Part shown: positions 1 through 7,500 of the stretch, one piece after another
How positions within the stretch are numbered: the stretch's first letter is position 1
How the letters are laid out: each line of letters starts with the position of its first letter
The notes under the pieces: generated by a model
Databases searched by the model: none
Told to the model about the DNA's origin: nothing
The model's input: only the letters and a program-made list of their open reading frames with translations
Source: an uncultured Ruminococcus sp.
Lineage (GTDB): Bacteria; Bacillota_A; Clostridia; Oscillospirales; Ruminococcaceae
Length of the DNA: 20,461 nucleotides
Assembly (NCBI GenBank): GCA_937880065.1
Contig: CALFMA010000102.1
Span: 1-20,461, forward strand
Direction of reading: 5' to 3'
Made by a program: the position numbers and the translations under genes

Positions 1-279
1 AATAAATATCAGCACACGTCTAATTTGTACTATACAGAGCCCTGTGCACGTCTAGCAAAATTGCTATGCGAAAAAACAGGTGCTAAAAAGGTTTTCTTTT
101 CAAATTCCGGCGCAGAGGCGAATGAATGTGCAATAAAGGTGGCAAGAAAATACGGAGAGCTCAATAAGGGCGCTGAATATACTACCGTAATAACTCTCAA
201 CAACAGCTTCCACGGCAGAACTCTCACCACCCTCTCTGCAACCGGTCAGGATCATTACCATGAGCTTTTCCAGCCGCTC
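1..279 (+). pseudogene. argD: argD fragment (acetylornithine aminotransferase, both ends missing)
   Basis: The frame is open from base 1 and reads HTSNLYYTEP, then SNSGAEANECAIKVARKYGE and NSFHGRTLTTLSATGQD. These are typical of class III PLP-dependent aminotransferases of the acetylornithine/ornithine type, which make N-acetylornithine in arginine synthesis. Only about 90 residues of a usual protein near 400 are present, and the catalytic lysine region is absent. The 5' part lies outside the window. The 3' part stops abruptly at about 259-279, where the frame runs into antisense spoVT sequence and continues only as nonsense to about 423. Assignment to ArgD rather than another class III aminotransferase is likely but not certain. 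Confidence 0.75.
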
Positions 280-546
280 CGACACCGTCTTACCCAACAA
301 TTCCCGCTTGGGTGCGCCCGCCACGGCGATAATGCTGTCGCGGTCGGTGATAGCGGCGGTAAAGTCGGTGCTGCGGCTGAGGGTATCACAAAACTGGGCG
401 GCAAAATCCTCCAAGCCCCCTAACAGGGAATACTTCTTAAAGATGACTTCCCCCTCTTTGGTGGTGTAAATTTCAAGGGGATCACCCTCACGGATCCGCA
501 TGGTACGGCGAATTTCCTTTGGAATGACGACACGCCCAAGGTCGTC
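259..546 (-). pseudogene. spoVT: spoVT fragment (AbrB-type sporulation regulator), broken at both ends
   Basis: Read on the minus strand from 546, the frame gives DDLGRVVIPKEIRRTMRIRE, then a GAF-like start with DFAAQFCDTLSRSTDFTAAI and ELLGKTVSERLEKLM. This matches SpoVT, a forespore transcription regulator with an N-terminal AbrB swapped-hairpin DNA-binding domain and a C-terminal GAF domain. About the first ten codons are missing: the DD codons at 541-546 are preceded by an in-frame TGA that belongs to island sequence. The C-terminal half is missing after EKLM, where the sequence becomes argD. The first usable ATG is at 501, so a shortened product lacking most of the DNA-binding domain is possible but unlikely to work. 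Confidence 0.8.
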
Positions 547-560
547 TCAACGTGTCAAGA
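530..560. other. Probable island end / attachment junction inside spoVT
   Basis: spoVT homology stops after the GAC GAC codons (541-546), inside the segment encoding the beginning of the AbrB domain. Beyond it the sequence is unrelated and leads straight into the terminator and 3' end of the serine recombinase operon. Serine integrases usually sit next to one attachment site and recombine at a 2-bp core, so this is a natural candidate for one end of the element. The exact core cannot be fixed from one end alone. No matching spoVT 5' end is present at the other side of this window. Confidence 0.5.
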
Positions 561-570
561 GAGAAGCAAA

Positions 571-618
571 AAAATTAACACTTTGGTCAAAACCCTTGAT
601 TTTCCAAGGGCTTTGACC
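571..618 (-). terminator. Rho-independent terminator of the recombinase operon
   Basis: A 14-position stem (585-598 with 605-618, one A/C mismatch) closes a 6-nt loop. On the minus strand it is followed by AAAGTGTTAATTTTTTT. It lies about 80 bp past the stop of the last recombinase, in the right orientation. It could in addition serve as an arm of the attachment site. Confidence 0.65.
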
Positions 619-700
619 GTTTTTGACAACTCTCGACAGAGACGGTCATGTGCTGGGTGCTCGTGTAATAATAGGGGCAAAAACCTCTTTTTGTTCAAAA

Positions 701-2272
701 TCAGCAGATTTCTTCCTTCTGAGCGAAGATGTCTGCGAATACCCACTTGATTTCAATTTGTTCGTTGGTGGTTACGATTACTTGCTCGATTGCTTCATAT
801 AGATGCTCTCGCAATCCTGCGTCAAAATCGGCAAGAACCTTTTCAGCTTGGGAGAACTCGGCTTTTGTTTCTGCCTCGTGTTGCTTGGCTTGAAGCAGGG
901 CTTGGTAGTCTCTTTCAAGCTGTTCTTTTTTTGCGGCAAGTTCATCTGCCTGGGTGGTAATTTGATCTTTAGCTTTGATGAACTCCTCACGGCTGATTTC
1001 ACCGGAGCGATATGCTTCATAGCGTTCCAGTTTCTTGTTTTGAAGCTGTGCCAGTTCCTTGTCAATCTGCGTAATGGCACGGTAGCACTCCACGCTCGGA
1101 GAGACCTTTTCTTTCTTGGCGATCTGCCTTGTCTGCTTCACAAAGTTGATTTGTGCTCGCAACGCTTCAACGAGAACATCTTCCATTTCGCTTCTTTTCA
1201 AACGAATACCGGAGCACTCGCTGTCGTGCTGATACTTGGCAGATACACAAGAATAATACTGGTCGGAACCGTAAGTCTTGCGGAGCTTTCTGCCACAATG
1301 AGCACAATAATAAACTCTGTCGGGCTGTTCAAGAACCGCCTTAACGACTTTCTTCGGGTTGCGGAGCATTTCATTTGCCTGCTCCCATTTCTCACGAGGG
1401 ATAATTGCTTCGTGAGCGTCGGGATGAATAATCCACTCGCTCATAGGAACACGCCTTTGGTTCTTATCACGGATGAAACGGCTTTCCCTTGTATGGTTGG
1501 TCATAACACCCGTGTATTTGATGTTACGAATCATGTAGGTGATCCGAGGATGTGTCCATTGGGGTTCGCCTTTATCTTTACGCCGAACTCTCTTATATTC
1601 GTTCGGTGTCGGAATACCTCTTGCATTCAGATTTGCGGCAATCTCACTTGTGGACTTGCCTGCAATAGCCGCATCGAAAATCTCACGGACAATCTGTGCT
1701 GCAGGTTCGTCAATAATCATCTTGTGTTTGTTTTCCGGTGAGGGCTTATATCCATAAGGAACACAGGTAACGTATTCGCCTTTTTCCTGTTTGGAACGCA
1801 TCGCCGTCTTGACCTTTGAGGACAAGTCTTTGCTGTAGTAATCATAGATAAGGTTGCGGAACGTGATATCCATACCTACGGTCTTTCCATCGTGAGCAGA
1901 GCTGTCGTAATGGTCGTTGACGGAAATAAAGCGGATACCGAGGAACGGAAATATATGTTCCAAATAGTCGCCCACTTCAAGATAATCACGACCGAAACGA
2001 GATAAGTCCTTTACGATGATACAGCCGATTTCGCCCTGCTTGGTCAGCTCAATCATACGCTGAAAATCGGGACGGGAGAAGTTTGTACCGGAAAACCCAT
2101 CGTCGCAAAACTCCAACCGTGGGAGATTGCAAAGATCAGGGGTATCGTCGATATACTTTGTAATAAGGCTACGTTGAGCAGAGATACTGTTGCTCTCGTC
2201 TTTGGCGGCATTACGCCGAATGTCTATATCTTCTTGTGAAAGTCGCAGATACAACGCTAATGCTTTCGGCAT
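701..2272 (-). CDS. Large serine recombinase, third of three
   Basis: This 523-residue site-specific recombinase is expected to catalyse integration or excision of the element through a serine-linked DNA intermediate. The catalytic N-terminal resolvase domain covers residues 5-150. YLRLS carries the probable nucleophile Ser12, and the motifs FCDDGFSGTNF, IIVKDLSRFGRDY and GIRFISVNDHYDS follow. A recombinase domain (about 165-280) comes next, then a zinc ribbon (CAHC, then C...C near 318-355) and a coiled coil rich in Lys/Glu (about 385-475), as in the TndX/Ccr-type family. The ATG directly follows the stop of the preceding gene (TAAATG), with GGAGGTGGCATAA as ribosome site, so translation is coupled. 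Its stop leads to the operon terminator. Confidence 0.9.
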   Translation of the reverse strand: MPKALALYLRLSQEDIDIRRNAAKDESNSISAQRSLITKYIDDTPDLCNLPRLEFCDDGFSGTNFSRPDFQRMIELTKQGEIGCIIVKDLSRFGRDYLEVGDYLEHIFPFLGIRFISVNDHYDSSAHDGKTVGMDITFRNLIYDYYSKDLSSKVKTAMRSKQEKGEYVTCVPYGYKPSPENKHKMIIDEPAAQIVREIFDAAIAGKSTSEIAANLNARGIPTPNEYKRVRRKDKGEPQWTHPRITYMIRNIKYTGVMTNHTRESRFIRDKNQRRVPMSEWIIHPDAHEAIIPREKWEQANEMLRNPKKVVKAVLEQPDRVYYCAHCGRKLRKTYGSDQYYSCVSAKYQHDSECSGIRLKRSEMEDVLVEALRAQINFVKQTRQIAKKEKVSPSVECYRAITQIDKELAQLQNKKLERYEAYRSGEISREEFIKAKDQITTQADELAAKKEQLERDYQALLQAKQHEAETKAEFSQAEKVLADFDAGLREHLYEAIEQVIVTTNEQIEIKWVFADIFAQKEEIC

Positions 2273-3976
2273 TTATGCCACCTCCTTCTTCAAGCGTTCC
2301 GTTGTTTCCAGAAGTTCCTTGAACTCCTGCATATAGTTGAAAGTGATTTCAAGTGATCCGTCTGCGTGAACCTTTATAAGCTCCACACAAGCGTTCAACA
2401 TACCCTCGGTCAGCTCGGTTGCTTCGGAATACTCCTCTGCAATAGCCGCCCATTTCTTTGTGCCGATGAGCGTTTCTTCCGTGTCCGTTTCGTCTCGGTT
2501 CAGCTCACCTAAAGTATGTTCAAGCTCCGCAATCTGGGCTTGGTATTTTTCCTTTTGCATAAGATATTCTTCATCGGTCAAAAGACCGTCTTTCAAATCC
2601 ACATAGAGAGTTGAGATAGAGGAACGAATACTCTTTATCTTTGCATTCAAGGAAGCCTTTGTTTTCTTTCTCGCAGCACCTTTGTTGATTGCCTGCTTCT
2701 GTGCGAGCAAAGACTTGATAATATATGCGGTATCCATAAACACATCCATTTGAGCACGGATGGATTGGAAAACAGCCTCATCCAGTTCGGCTTTTCTTTT
2801 TACTCTACTGGAACAACCGGCGTTACCGTGTTCTCCGTAGGTCGGACAGTTAAAGGTGAAATACACCTTGTCTTTCTTGGTGTTGAAAGAACGATGGAGC
2901 TTGATTCTCGCACCGCAATCAGCACAGACGAGCTTTGCACCATAGATATTCTTTTCTTTGGGAAGGTGGTCGTACTTGCCGCTGTTCGCTTTGGCTCTCT
3001 CGGCGGTCGCACGATTGATTTCCTGCACCTTATCGAAAAGCTCCTGCTCGATAATAGGCTCGTGGGTGTTGTGAACGACAATCCAATCTTCCTCATTAAC
3101 ACGGCTGAAAGGAACACCTTTGTGTAATACTTGAGTGGTCTTACGCTGTGCCATGTGTCCTATATAGGTAATGTCTTTCAGAATGTCGGTAACAATATGC
3201 TTGTTCCAGAGAATTCTACGCCTTTTCTGATTGTTGTTGGTTACGATACCACGGTCAGCCTTGTACTGCCCAGGAGACGGAATATCCATTTCATTGAGCT
3301 TCTTGTTGATGCCCATGTAGCTCATACCCTCGCTACGCCACAAGAAAATCTGCTTAACGATAGGAGCTGTTTCGGGGTTCACAATAAGGCGGTTCTTATT
3401 GTCGGGGTCTTTCAGATAACCGTACTTTTCCCAAGCTCCTATATACTCGCCGTTCTCCATCTTGGTTTTCAAAGCGGAAAAGACCTTTCGGGAAATGTCT
3501 TTTGCATAGAAATCATTGATGATGTTGGAGAGTGATGCCGCAAGCTGAGAATTGTTTGTAACAGCTTCGGAATCGTAGTTATCGTTCACGGCAATAAAGC
3601 GGAGACCGATAAACGGACAGACCTTTTCCAAGAACTCACCGGTCTCAACGTAGTTTCTGCCGAGACGAGAGAGGTCTTTTACGACAACGCAGTTAATATC
3701 ACCGAGGCGAGCCGCATCAATCATACGCTGAAATTCGGGGCGCATAAAGTTTGTGCCGGTAAAACCGTTGTCGATGAAAACGGCAGCTTTACGCATAGTA
3801 GGGTCATTTGCAATAAAGTCCTCCAAGTATTCAATCTGACTTTCGATAGAATCGGAGTCCTTTCCGTTATCCTCAACGGAGAGACGAGCGTATATTGCTA
3901 CATTATAGATTGTTGTCTGCTCAGAATACGACTGACTGAGCGACGGTTTTTGCTGTTTGCGGGATGTTCTTGCCAT
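2273..3976 (-). CDS. Large serine recombinase, second of three
   Basis: This 567-residue serine recombinase has its catalytic domain at about 25-175, with YARLS (Ser33 the likely nucleophile), DNGFTGTNFMRP, VVVKDLSRLGRNY and GLRFIAVNDNYDS. A recombinase domain follows, then a zinc ribbon (CADC near 355, second Cys pair near 382 and 394) and a long C-terminal coiled coil. The start is supported by AAGGAGG ten bases upstream and lies inside the 3' end of the preceding recombinase gene (56-bp overlap). The three recombinases are clearly diverged from each other, so they are not simple recent copies. They may act as a complex or divide integration and excision between them; the sequence does not say which. 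Confidence 0.9.
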   Translation of the reverse strand: MARTSRKQQKPSLSQSYSEQTTIYNVAIYARLSVEDNGKDSDSIESQIEYLEDFIANDPTMRKAAVFIDNGFTGTNFMRPEFQRMIDAARLGDINCVVVKDLSRLGRNYVETGEFLEKVCPFIGLRFIAVNDNYDSEAVTNNSQLAASLSNIINDFYAKDISRKVFSALKTKMENGEYIGAWEKYGYLKDPDNKNRLIVNPETAPIVKQIFLWRSEGMSYMGINKKLNEMDIPSPGQYKADRGIVTNNNQKRRRILWNKHIVTDILKDITYIGHMAQRKTTQVLHKGVPFSRVNEEDWIVVHNTHEPIIEQELFDKVQEINRATAERAKANSGKYDHLPKEKNIYGAKLVCADCGARIKLHRSFNTKKDKVYFTFNCPTYGEHGNAGCSSRVKRKAELDEAVFQSIRAQMDVFMDTAYIIKSLLAQKQAINKGAARKKTKASLNAKIKSIRSSISTLYVDLKDGLLTDEEYLMQKEKYQAQIAELEHTLGELNRDETDTEETLIGTKKWAAIAEEYSEATELTEGMLNACVELIKVHADGSLEITFNYMQEFKELLETTERLKKEVA

Positions 3977-5654
3977 TCCAGCCAGCCTCCTTCATCACAA
4001 TTATTTTCGGTTGAGGTCTCTTTCGCATCTCTAAATATTCAAGAGCTGCGGCAAATTGATCTGCGTGTCTGAACTTTACATGGATGTCCTTATTGTCGTT
4101 AATCTCGACACGCTCAATCAAACTTACGATTGCCAGACGGGTCAGTTTTTCGATGTTCTCGTATTTGCGGAACTGTGCAAACCATCCCTGGGCACTTGTC
4201 AAACCACCTTTGATAGCGTTGCGTTGGCTTACAAGATTGGAAATCTGCTGTTTGATAGATTGAATACGAATATCATAATCTTCCTTGAAAGAATGGTATT
4301 CTTCCTTGGAAATCAAACCGCCTTTCAGATCTTCGTAAAGTTCCAATTTGATACGGCTGAATTTCTCCACGTCCAGTTCCATAGCAGCAATTTGAGCGTC
4401 GATTTTACGAACCTCACGCTGTTCCCAATCAAGGGAGTCCACTTGGCTCATAGCGTTGTCAATGTCGATTGCCATACTGATATGAGCCTGCACCGTGGCA
4501 AGAACTACGTCCTCAACCAAGTCGCATTTGATGTTATGGGTGGTACAGCTATTCTTGTCTTTTTTATTACCGGAGCACACATAATAGTGGTACTTCTTGC
4601 CGCCCGATGTTGCCGCACGATGGAGCATCGGACTTTGACAATCGGCACAGTAAATCATACCGGAGAACGGATAGATTTCATCGTTGTTTTCGGCTCTGCA
4701 GGTGTCCATACCAAGCACGGTCTGTACAAGCTCAAACTGAGCAGGGGTAATAATCGCTTCGTGAGCGTTTTCAACTCTTGCCCACTTGGATTCGTCTTTG
4801 ACAACCTTGGTCTTTACCTTATAGTTAGGTGTAGTAGTCTTGCCTTGCTCCAAAACTCCCGTATAAACAGGGTTCTTTAAGATGCGGAGGACTGCAACGG
4901 CACTCCACTCTGCAGTTGTCTTGGTTTTGAAGCTCGTGCGGAAGTTCTGACCGCATTTCTTCTTATATTCCATAGGGGACGGAAAGTGGAGCTTGTTTAA
5001 GTGGTTTGCAATCTGCTGTGCGTTCCAACCTTCCTGTTTCCAGTTGAAGATATTACGCACGATCACGGCAGCTTCTTCATCAACGATAAGTTTGTGCTTA
5101 TCGTCGGGAGAACGCATATAGCCGAATACAGCAAAGTTATTGACGAACTCTCCATTCCTTCGCTTCACTTCCAGATTGGAGCGAGACTTGATTGAAATGT
5201 CTCGGCAATAGGAATCGTTGATTAAGTTCTTGAAAGGAAGAACAAAATCGTTGCTCTGATTTCCTGTGTCGGCTGAATCATAACCATCGTTGATAGCGAT
5301 GAAGCGGATGCCGAGCATCGGAAAAATTTTCTGAATGTATTTACCGGATTCTATATAATCACGACCGAAACGGGAAAGGTCTTTTACGACGATGCAATCC
5401 ACACGCTTTTCACGCACAGCTTTCATCATATCGTTGAAGCCTGGACGGTCGAAGTTGGTTCCGGTATAACCATCATCACAAAACTCTGTTTCATAGAGTA
5501 TGTCTGCCTGTTTCTGCAGATAGGCGTGAATCAGATCACGCTGGGTAGAGATACTGTTACTCTCGTTTTTGTCAGAAACAGAAATGTCGCCATCTTCCTG
5601 CGATAATCTTAGGTAGATGGCGGCATGATAAATCTTATCATTTAATTTTTGCAT
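3921..5654 (-). CDS. Large serine recombinase, first of three
   Basis: This 577-residue protein starts at the ATG giving MQKLNDKIYH. That start has AAAGGAG upstream with suitable spacing. The frame is open further, to 5690, but no ribosome site supports that longer form. The catalytic domain shows YLRLS (Ser18), FCDDGYTGTNFDRPGF, IVVKDLSRFGRDY and GIRFIAINDGYDS. The recombinase domain, a zinc ribbon (CADC, then C...C in a 60-residue segment around 340-375) and a coiled coil follow in the usual order. It is the promoter-proximal gene of the operon. Its last 56 bases overlap the next recombinase, which suggests coordinated production of all three. Confidence 0.9.
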   Translation of the reverse strand: MQKLNDKIYHAAIYLRLSQEDGDISVSDKNESNSISTQRDLIHAYLQKQADILYETEFCDDGYTGTNFDRPGFNDMMKAVREKRVDCIVVKDLSRFGRDYIESGKYIQKIFPMLGIRFIAINDGYDSADTGNQSNDFVLPFKNLINDSYCRDISIKSRSNLEVKRRNGEFVNNFAVFGYMRSPDDKHKLIVDEEAAVIVRNIFNWKQEGWNAQQIANHLNKLHFPSPMEYKKKCGQNFRTSFKTKTTAEWSAVAVLRILKNPVYTGVLEQGKTTTPNYKVKTKVVKDESKWARVENAHEAIITPAQFELVQTVLGMDTCRAENNDEIYPFSGMIYCADCQSPMLHRAATSGGKKYHYYVCSGNKKDKNSCTTHNIKCDLVEDVVLATVQAHISMAIDIDNAMSQVDSLDWEQREVRKIDAQIAAMELDVEKFSRIKLELYEDLKGGLISKEEYHSFKEDYDIRIQSIKQQISNLVSQRNAIKGGLTSAQGWFAQFRKYENIEKLTRLAIVSLIERVEINDNKDIHVKFRHADQFAAALEYLEMRKRPQPKIIVMKEAGWNGKNIPQTAKTVAQSVVF

Positions 5655-5725
5655 AACAACGCCACTCCTTTTATTTGGGGTCAAGCCCAAACAAACGGAG
5701 TTCCGCTGATTTTTTGTCCGTCATT

Positions 5726-5754
5726 ATTATACTATACTCGGATGCGAAAATCCA
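5726..5754 (-). promoter_or_regulatory. Putative sigmaA-type promoter for the recombinase operon
   Basis: On the minus strand a perfect TATAAT (5731-5726) is preceded at 17 bp by TGGATT, a weak -35. It lies about 70 bp upstream of the first recombinase start, in the 137-bp gap after the small upstream gene. Confidence 0.45.
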
Positions 5755-5791
5755 GTTTGTCGGGAAAAATACAGCGATGTAATTTTTTCCA

Positions 5792-6019
5792 TTACATCGC
5801 CGCAATCATGTTCACGAAATTGTCGTTCATCGTTCTGTTGGTGTCGGCGTATGATACACGGACAACGGTGTTGCCGACTTTGAACATATAAGGGTTCTTA
5901 ACCTGCTCTACATAGGACTTCACTCTTTCCTCCATCGGGAGAGAACGGTCAATTCGTACATCACGAATATCAACCAGAGAAGCGAGCAAATCGTTGTGGG
6001 TCTGGGTTTTGTCTCTCAT
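5792..6019 (-). CDS. Small conserved-type protein, DUF6870-like
   Basis: A 75-residue protein with AAAGGCGGTG upstream of its ATG. The layout, with VDIRDVRIDRSLPMEERV followed by KNPYMFKVGNTVVRVSYADT, resembles a small family (DUF6870 as I recall it) commonly found beside serine recombinases in clostridial mobile elements. I see no catalytic motif, signal peptide or membrane segment. The function is unknown. It is oriented with the recombinases and just upstream of their promoter, so it could be co-regulated or a small accessory factor for recombination; that is inference. Family identity should be checked by profile search. Confidence 0.6.
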   Translation of the reverse strand: MRDKTQTHNDLLASLVDIRDVRIDRSLPMEERVKSYVEQVKNPYMFKVGNTVVRVSYADTNRTMNDNFVNMIAAM

Positions 6020-6092
6020 ACTTGCACCGCCTTTCGATACTTATTATTAGCCAGAAGTTTCCTTTTTATGCTGCGGAAAAAGAAAACGAGCA

Positions 6093-6452
6093 TCAAACGT
6101 CAATCCCAAGGCTGACTTTAATCGCCTTGTCAACAGAACGCATCTGCTCGTCGGAAATCTTTCCTACATATTTGATTACCCTTGATTTATCAATGGTAAG
6201 AATCTGCTCTGTAAGTACGACAGACGGGCTGACAAGATTATCAACCCCTACAAGGGCAAAATGGGTAGGCTGTTTAGCCTTTTTGAGATACCGAGATGTT
6301 ATGGGGGCTACGATCAATGTAGGAGCGTAATGGTTTCCTACATTATTTTGAATAAGAAGAACAGGTCTGCAGCCCCCTTGCTCGGAGCCGAAGTGTTTAC
6401 CAAGGTTCACGAGGTAAATATCACCACGGCGGTATAACCAAGTGTCTTTCAT
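6093..6452 (-). CDS. MazF/PemK-type endoribonuclease toxin
   Basis: A 119-residue protein of normal MazF length. It shows YRRGDIYLVNLG at the N-terminus (the GDI/V motif of the SH3-like barrel), then GGCRPVLLIQNNVGN (RPVLLIQN motif), TLIVAPITS (hydrophobic strand ending in PITS) and PSVVLTEQILTIDKSRV (EQ-hTIDKxR motif). Family members cut single-stranded mRNA at short sequences. The start has AAAGGAAC upstream. Usually an antitoxin gene precedes mazF and overlaps it. Here the 470 bp upstream contains only a structured region and a 17-codon ORF candidate, so this is either an orphan toxin or is paired with something not recognised. Confidence 0.85.
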   Translation of the reverse strand: MKDTWLYRRGDIYLVNLGKHFGSEQGGCRPVLLIQNNVGNHYAPTLIVAPITSRYLKKAKQPTHFALVGVDNLVSPSVVLTEQILTIDKSRVIKYVGKISDEQMRSVDKAIKVSLGIDV

Positions 6453-6490
6453 AAGCCGTTCCTTTCTACATTCCTGTTCGGATATGTAAA

Positions 6491-6531
6491 GGCGATCACA
6501 AACCGGTTATAGCCCGTGGTCGCCAATTTTT
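6491..6531 (+). terminator. Hairpin with T-tract on the plus strand (leader hairpin of the toxin gene on the minus strand)
   Basis: GGCGATCAC (6491-6499) pairs with GTGGTCGCC (6516-6524), with one G-U pair, and is followed on the plus strand by AATTTTT. It could stop plus-strand transcription from entering the toxin gene antisense. On the minus strand the same stem would lie about 40 nt upstream of the toxin start with no good U-tract, and might fold in its leader. Confidence 0.4.
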
Positions 6532-6540
6532 GTTTGCTTA

Positions 6541-6870
6541 TTTACCGTATTTATCACCTCCCCCGGTAGTGGGACTCACCAAACGACAGCTTGCGAAGCT
6601 GTTCCATAGGAATCTAACCTCCCCGCCTTCTTTGTGGCCAGGCTGCGAATTACAGAAGTATCATTAACCCTGTGTCCGTCATCGCCGGTTCGGTAGCAAA
6701 CCGAATCTCGCAGGTTGTGGTGATTTATCGCTCGCCTATCAAAGAAGGGTCGTGGCGCTCACCCTGCCGTAGCTCATGGTACACAGGAACGTATCTGATG
6801 AGTGTCTATGGAATTTTCAAGGAACGGGCACACCGTTAGGAGCAACCGTCCCGTTCGGTGTGTGCAGGAA
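6541..6870. other. Structured intergenic region (candidate ncRNA or long leader)
   Basis: About 470 bp between the toxin and the sigma-like gene hold no long ORF but many inverted repeats. One is the CAGCTT-GCG-AAGCTG hairpin near 6586-6600. Another is GGTTCGGT/ACCGAATC near 6687-6707. A third set is a pair of overlapping stems at 6822-6862: GAACGGG (6822-6828) with CCCGTTC (6850-6856), and CACACC (6829-6834) with GGTGTG (6857-6862). These two stems interleave and so cannot easily form together. A plus-strand terminator follows at 6880-6914. The strand of any transcript is not clear: the terminator points to plus, the short ORF to minus. I do not recognise an RNA family. Confidence 0.4.
6554..6607 (-). 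CDS. 17-codon ORF candidate (MEQLRKLSFGESHYRGR)
   Basis: The ATG at 6607 is preceded by GGGGAGG ten bases upstream and the ORF ends in TGA. The peptide is basic. The first codons coincide with the CAGCTT/AAGCTG hairpin, and the last codons contain GGGGGAGGTGA, itself a good ribosome site. It lies upstream of the toxin gene in the same direction, so it could be a leader peptide or a very small gene. Apart from the ribosome site there is no support for it. Confidence 0.35.
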   Translation of the reverse strand: MEQLRKLSFGESHYRGR

Positions 6871-6879
6871 CTTTTGATT

Positions 6880-6914
6880 AGCCCCTTCACCTAACATAAA
6901 TTTGGGGGCTTTTT
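6880..6914 (+). terminator. Rho-independent terminator, plus strand
   Basis: AGCCCC (6880-6885) pairs with GGGGCT (6905-6910) around a 19-nt loop and is followed by TTTTT. It points against the neighbouring minus-strand genes and stands just beyond the stop of the sigma-like gene. It therefore ends either a plus-strand RNA from the structured region or nothing at all. Confidence 0.45.
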
Positions 6915-6926
6915 AGCAACCCTTTT

Positions 6927-7409
6927 TTACGTTTCGGTCGAAAAATTTTTTAATTTTTTCTCTGCAGCTATGATTGATTTGGAAACTGCTTGATGTGTGT
7001 TGCCCTCGATTTCAGCAATTTCATAAGTATCGAGACCATCAACGTGGTACATCCAAAGTCTGCGAAATTGTGTTTCGGTCAGCTTATCTTTGAGCTGTAC
7101 AACCATTTCAGATGCCTTGCGGCGTTGCTCTGCTCGTTGATGTTGACGCTCCATAACGACATCCACCGCAGGTGTAGAGATAGCTGCTTCTGAAATATCA
7201 TCTATGGATACTTGACGAATACCTGCCAGCACTTCACGCTTGTCCTCAATGTGGAGATCTTCATCAGACCACGCTTTGAAAGCCAAAAACTCCTCCTCGG
7301 TGGCAAAGTCGGCACGAGTAACGAGTGATTGCTCGCCGTTAGCAAACTTGTAAACAACGGCATCGGGATTCTTCTTGTTGATTGAATAAAGGCTGTCTTT
7401 CTTAAACAT
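6927..7409 (-). CDS. Sigma-70 region 4-like DNA-binding regulator
   Basis: A 160-residue protein. The C-terminal part (about 105-155: LTETQFRRLWMYHVDGLDTY, EIAEIEGNTHQAVSKSII) is a helix-turn-helix of the sigma region 4 type. No region 2 is present, so it is unlikely to be a complete sigma factor by itself. The N-terminal 50 residues look like the small 'FANGE...V' domain often seen in sigma-like genes of clostridial conjugative elements. The ATG lies 8 bases from GGAGG, but that site is buried in a strong inverted repeat (separate entry), so translation is probably controlled. It likely regulates element genes; its targets are unknown. Confidence 0.7.
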   Translation of the reverse strand: MFKKDSLYSINKKNPDAVVYKFANGEQSLVTRADFATEEEFLAFKAWSDEDLHIEDKREVLAGIRQVSIDDISEAAISTPAVDVVMERQHQRAEQRRKASEMVVQLKDKLTETQFRRLWMYHVDGLDTYEIAEIEGNTHQAVSKSIIAAEKKLKNFSTET

Positions 7410-7417
7410 TTGTGTTT

Positions 7418-7470
7418 CCTCCGAATTTTTGAAATTTGATTTTGGGTGAAGTCAAATTTCAGTTCGGAGG
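7418..7470 (-). promoter_or_regulatory. Hairpin sequestering the ribosome site of the sigma-like gene
   Basis: In the minus-strand transcript CCTCCGAA (7470-7463) pairs perfectly with TTCGGAGG (7425-7418), and GAAATTTGA (7460-7452) pairs with TCAAATTTC (7439-7431), leaving a 12-nt loop. The 3' arm contains the GGAGG ribosome site, 8 nt before the ATG. When folded, the ribosome site is double-stranded. The 17 perfect pairs are unlikely by chance. Confidence 0.7.
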
Positions 7471-7477
7471 ATCACGG

Positions 7478-7498
7478 CAGCCGTGTATTGTACGGCTG
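7478..7498 (-). promoter_or_regulatory. Palindrome with embedded -10-like TACAAT
   Basis: CAGCCGT (7478-7484) and ACGGCTG (7492-7498) form a 7-bp inverted repeat with a 7-bp centre. On the minus strand TACAAT (7492-7487) sits in the middle, in front of the sigma-like gene. No good -35 is visible. It may be an operator over a weak promoter, or a hairpin in the leader. Confidence 0.35.
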
Positions 7499-7500
7499 AC

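Noticed and set aside
803..1741. Long plus-strand frame of 312 codons inside the third recombinase gene
   Set aside because: Antisense to a clearly coding frame, no ribosome site, hydrophobic/Cys-rich low-complexity product typical of a reverse-frame shadow. The frames at 4056-4880 and 3131-3535 are the same kind.
701..5654. Three recombinases as an assembly duplication
   Set aside because: The proteins share motifs but differ widely in sequence and length and have distinct ribosome sites and overlaps, so they are separate genes.
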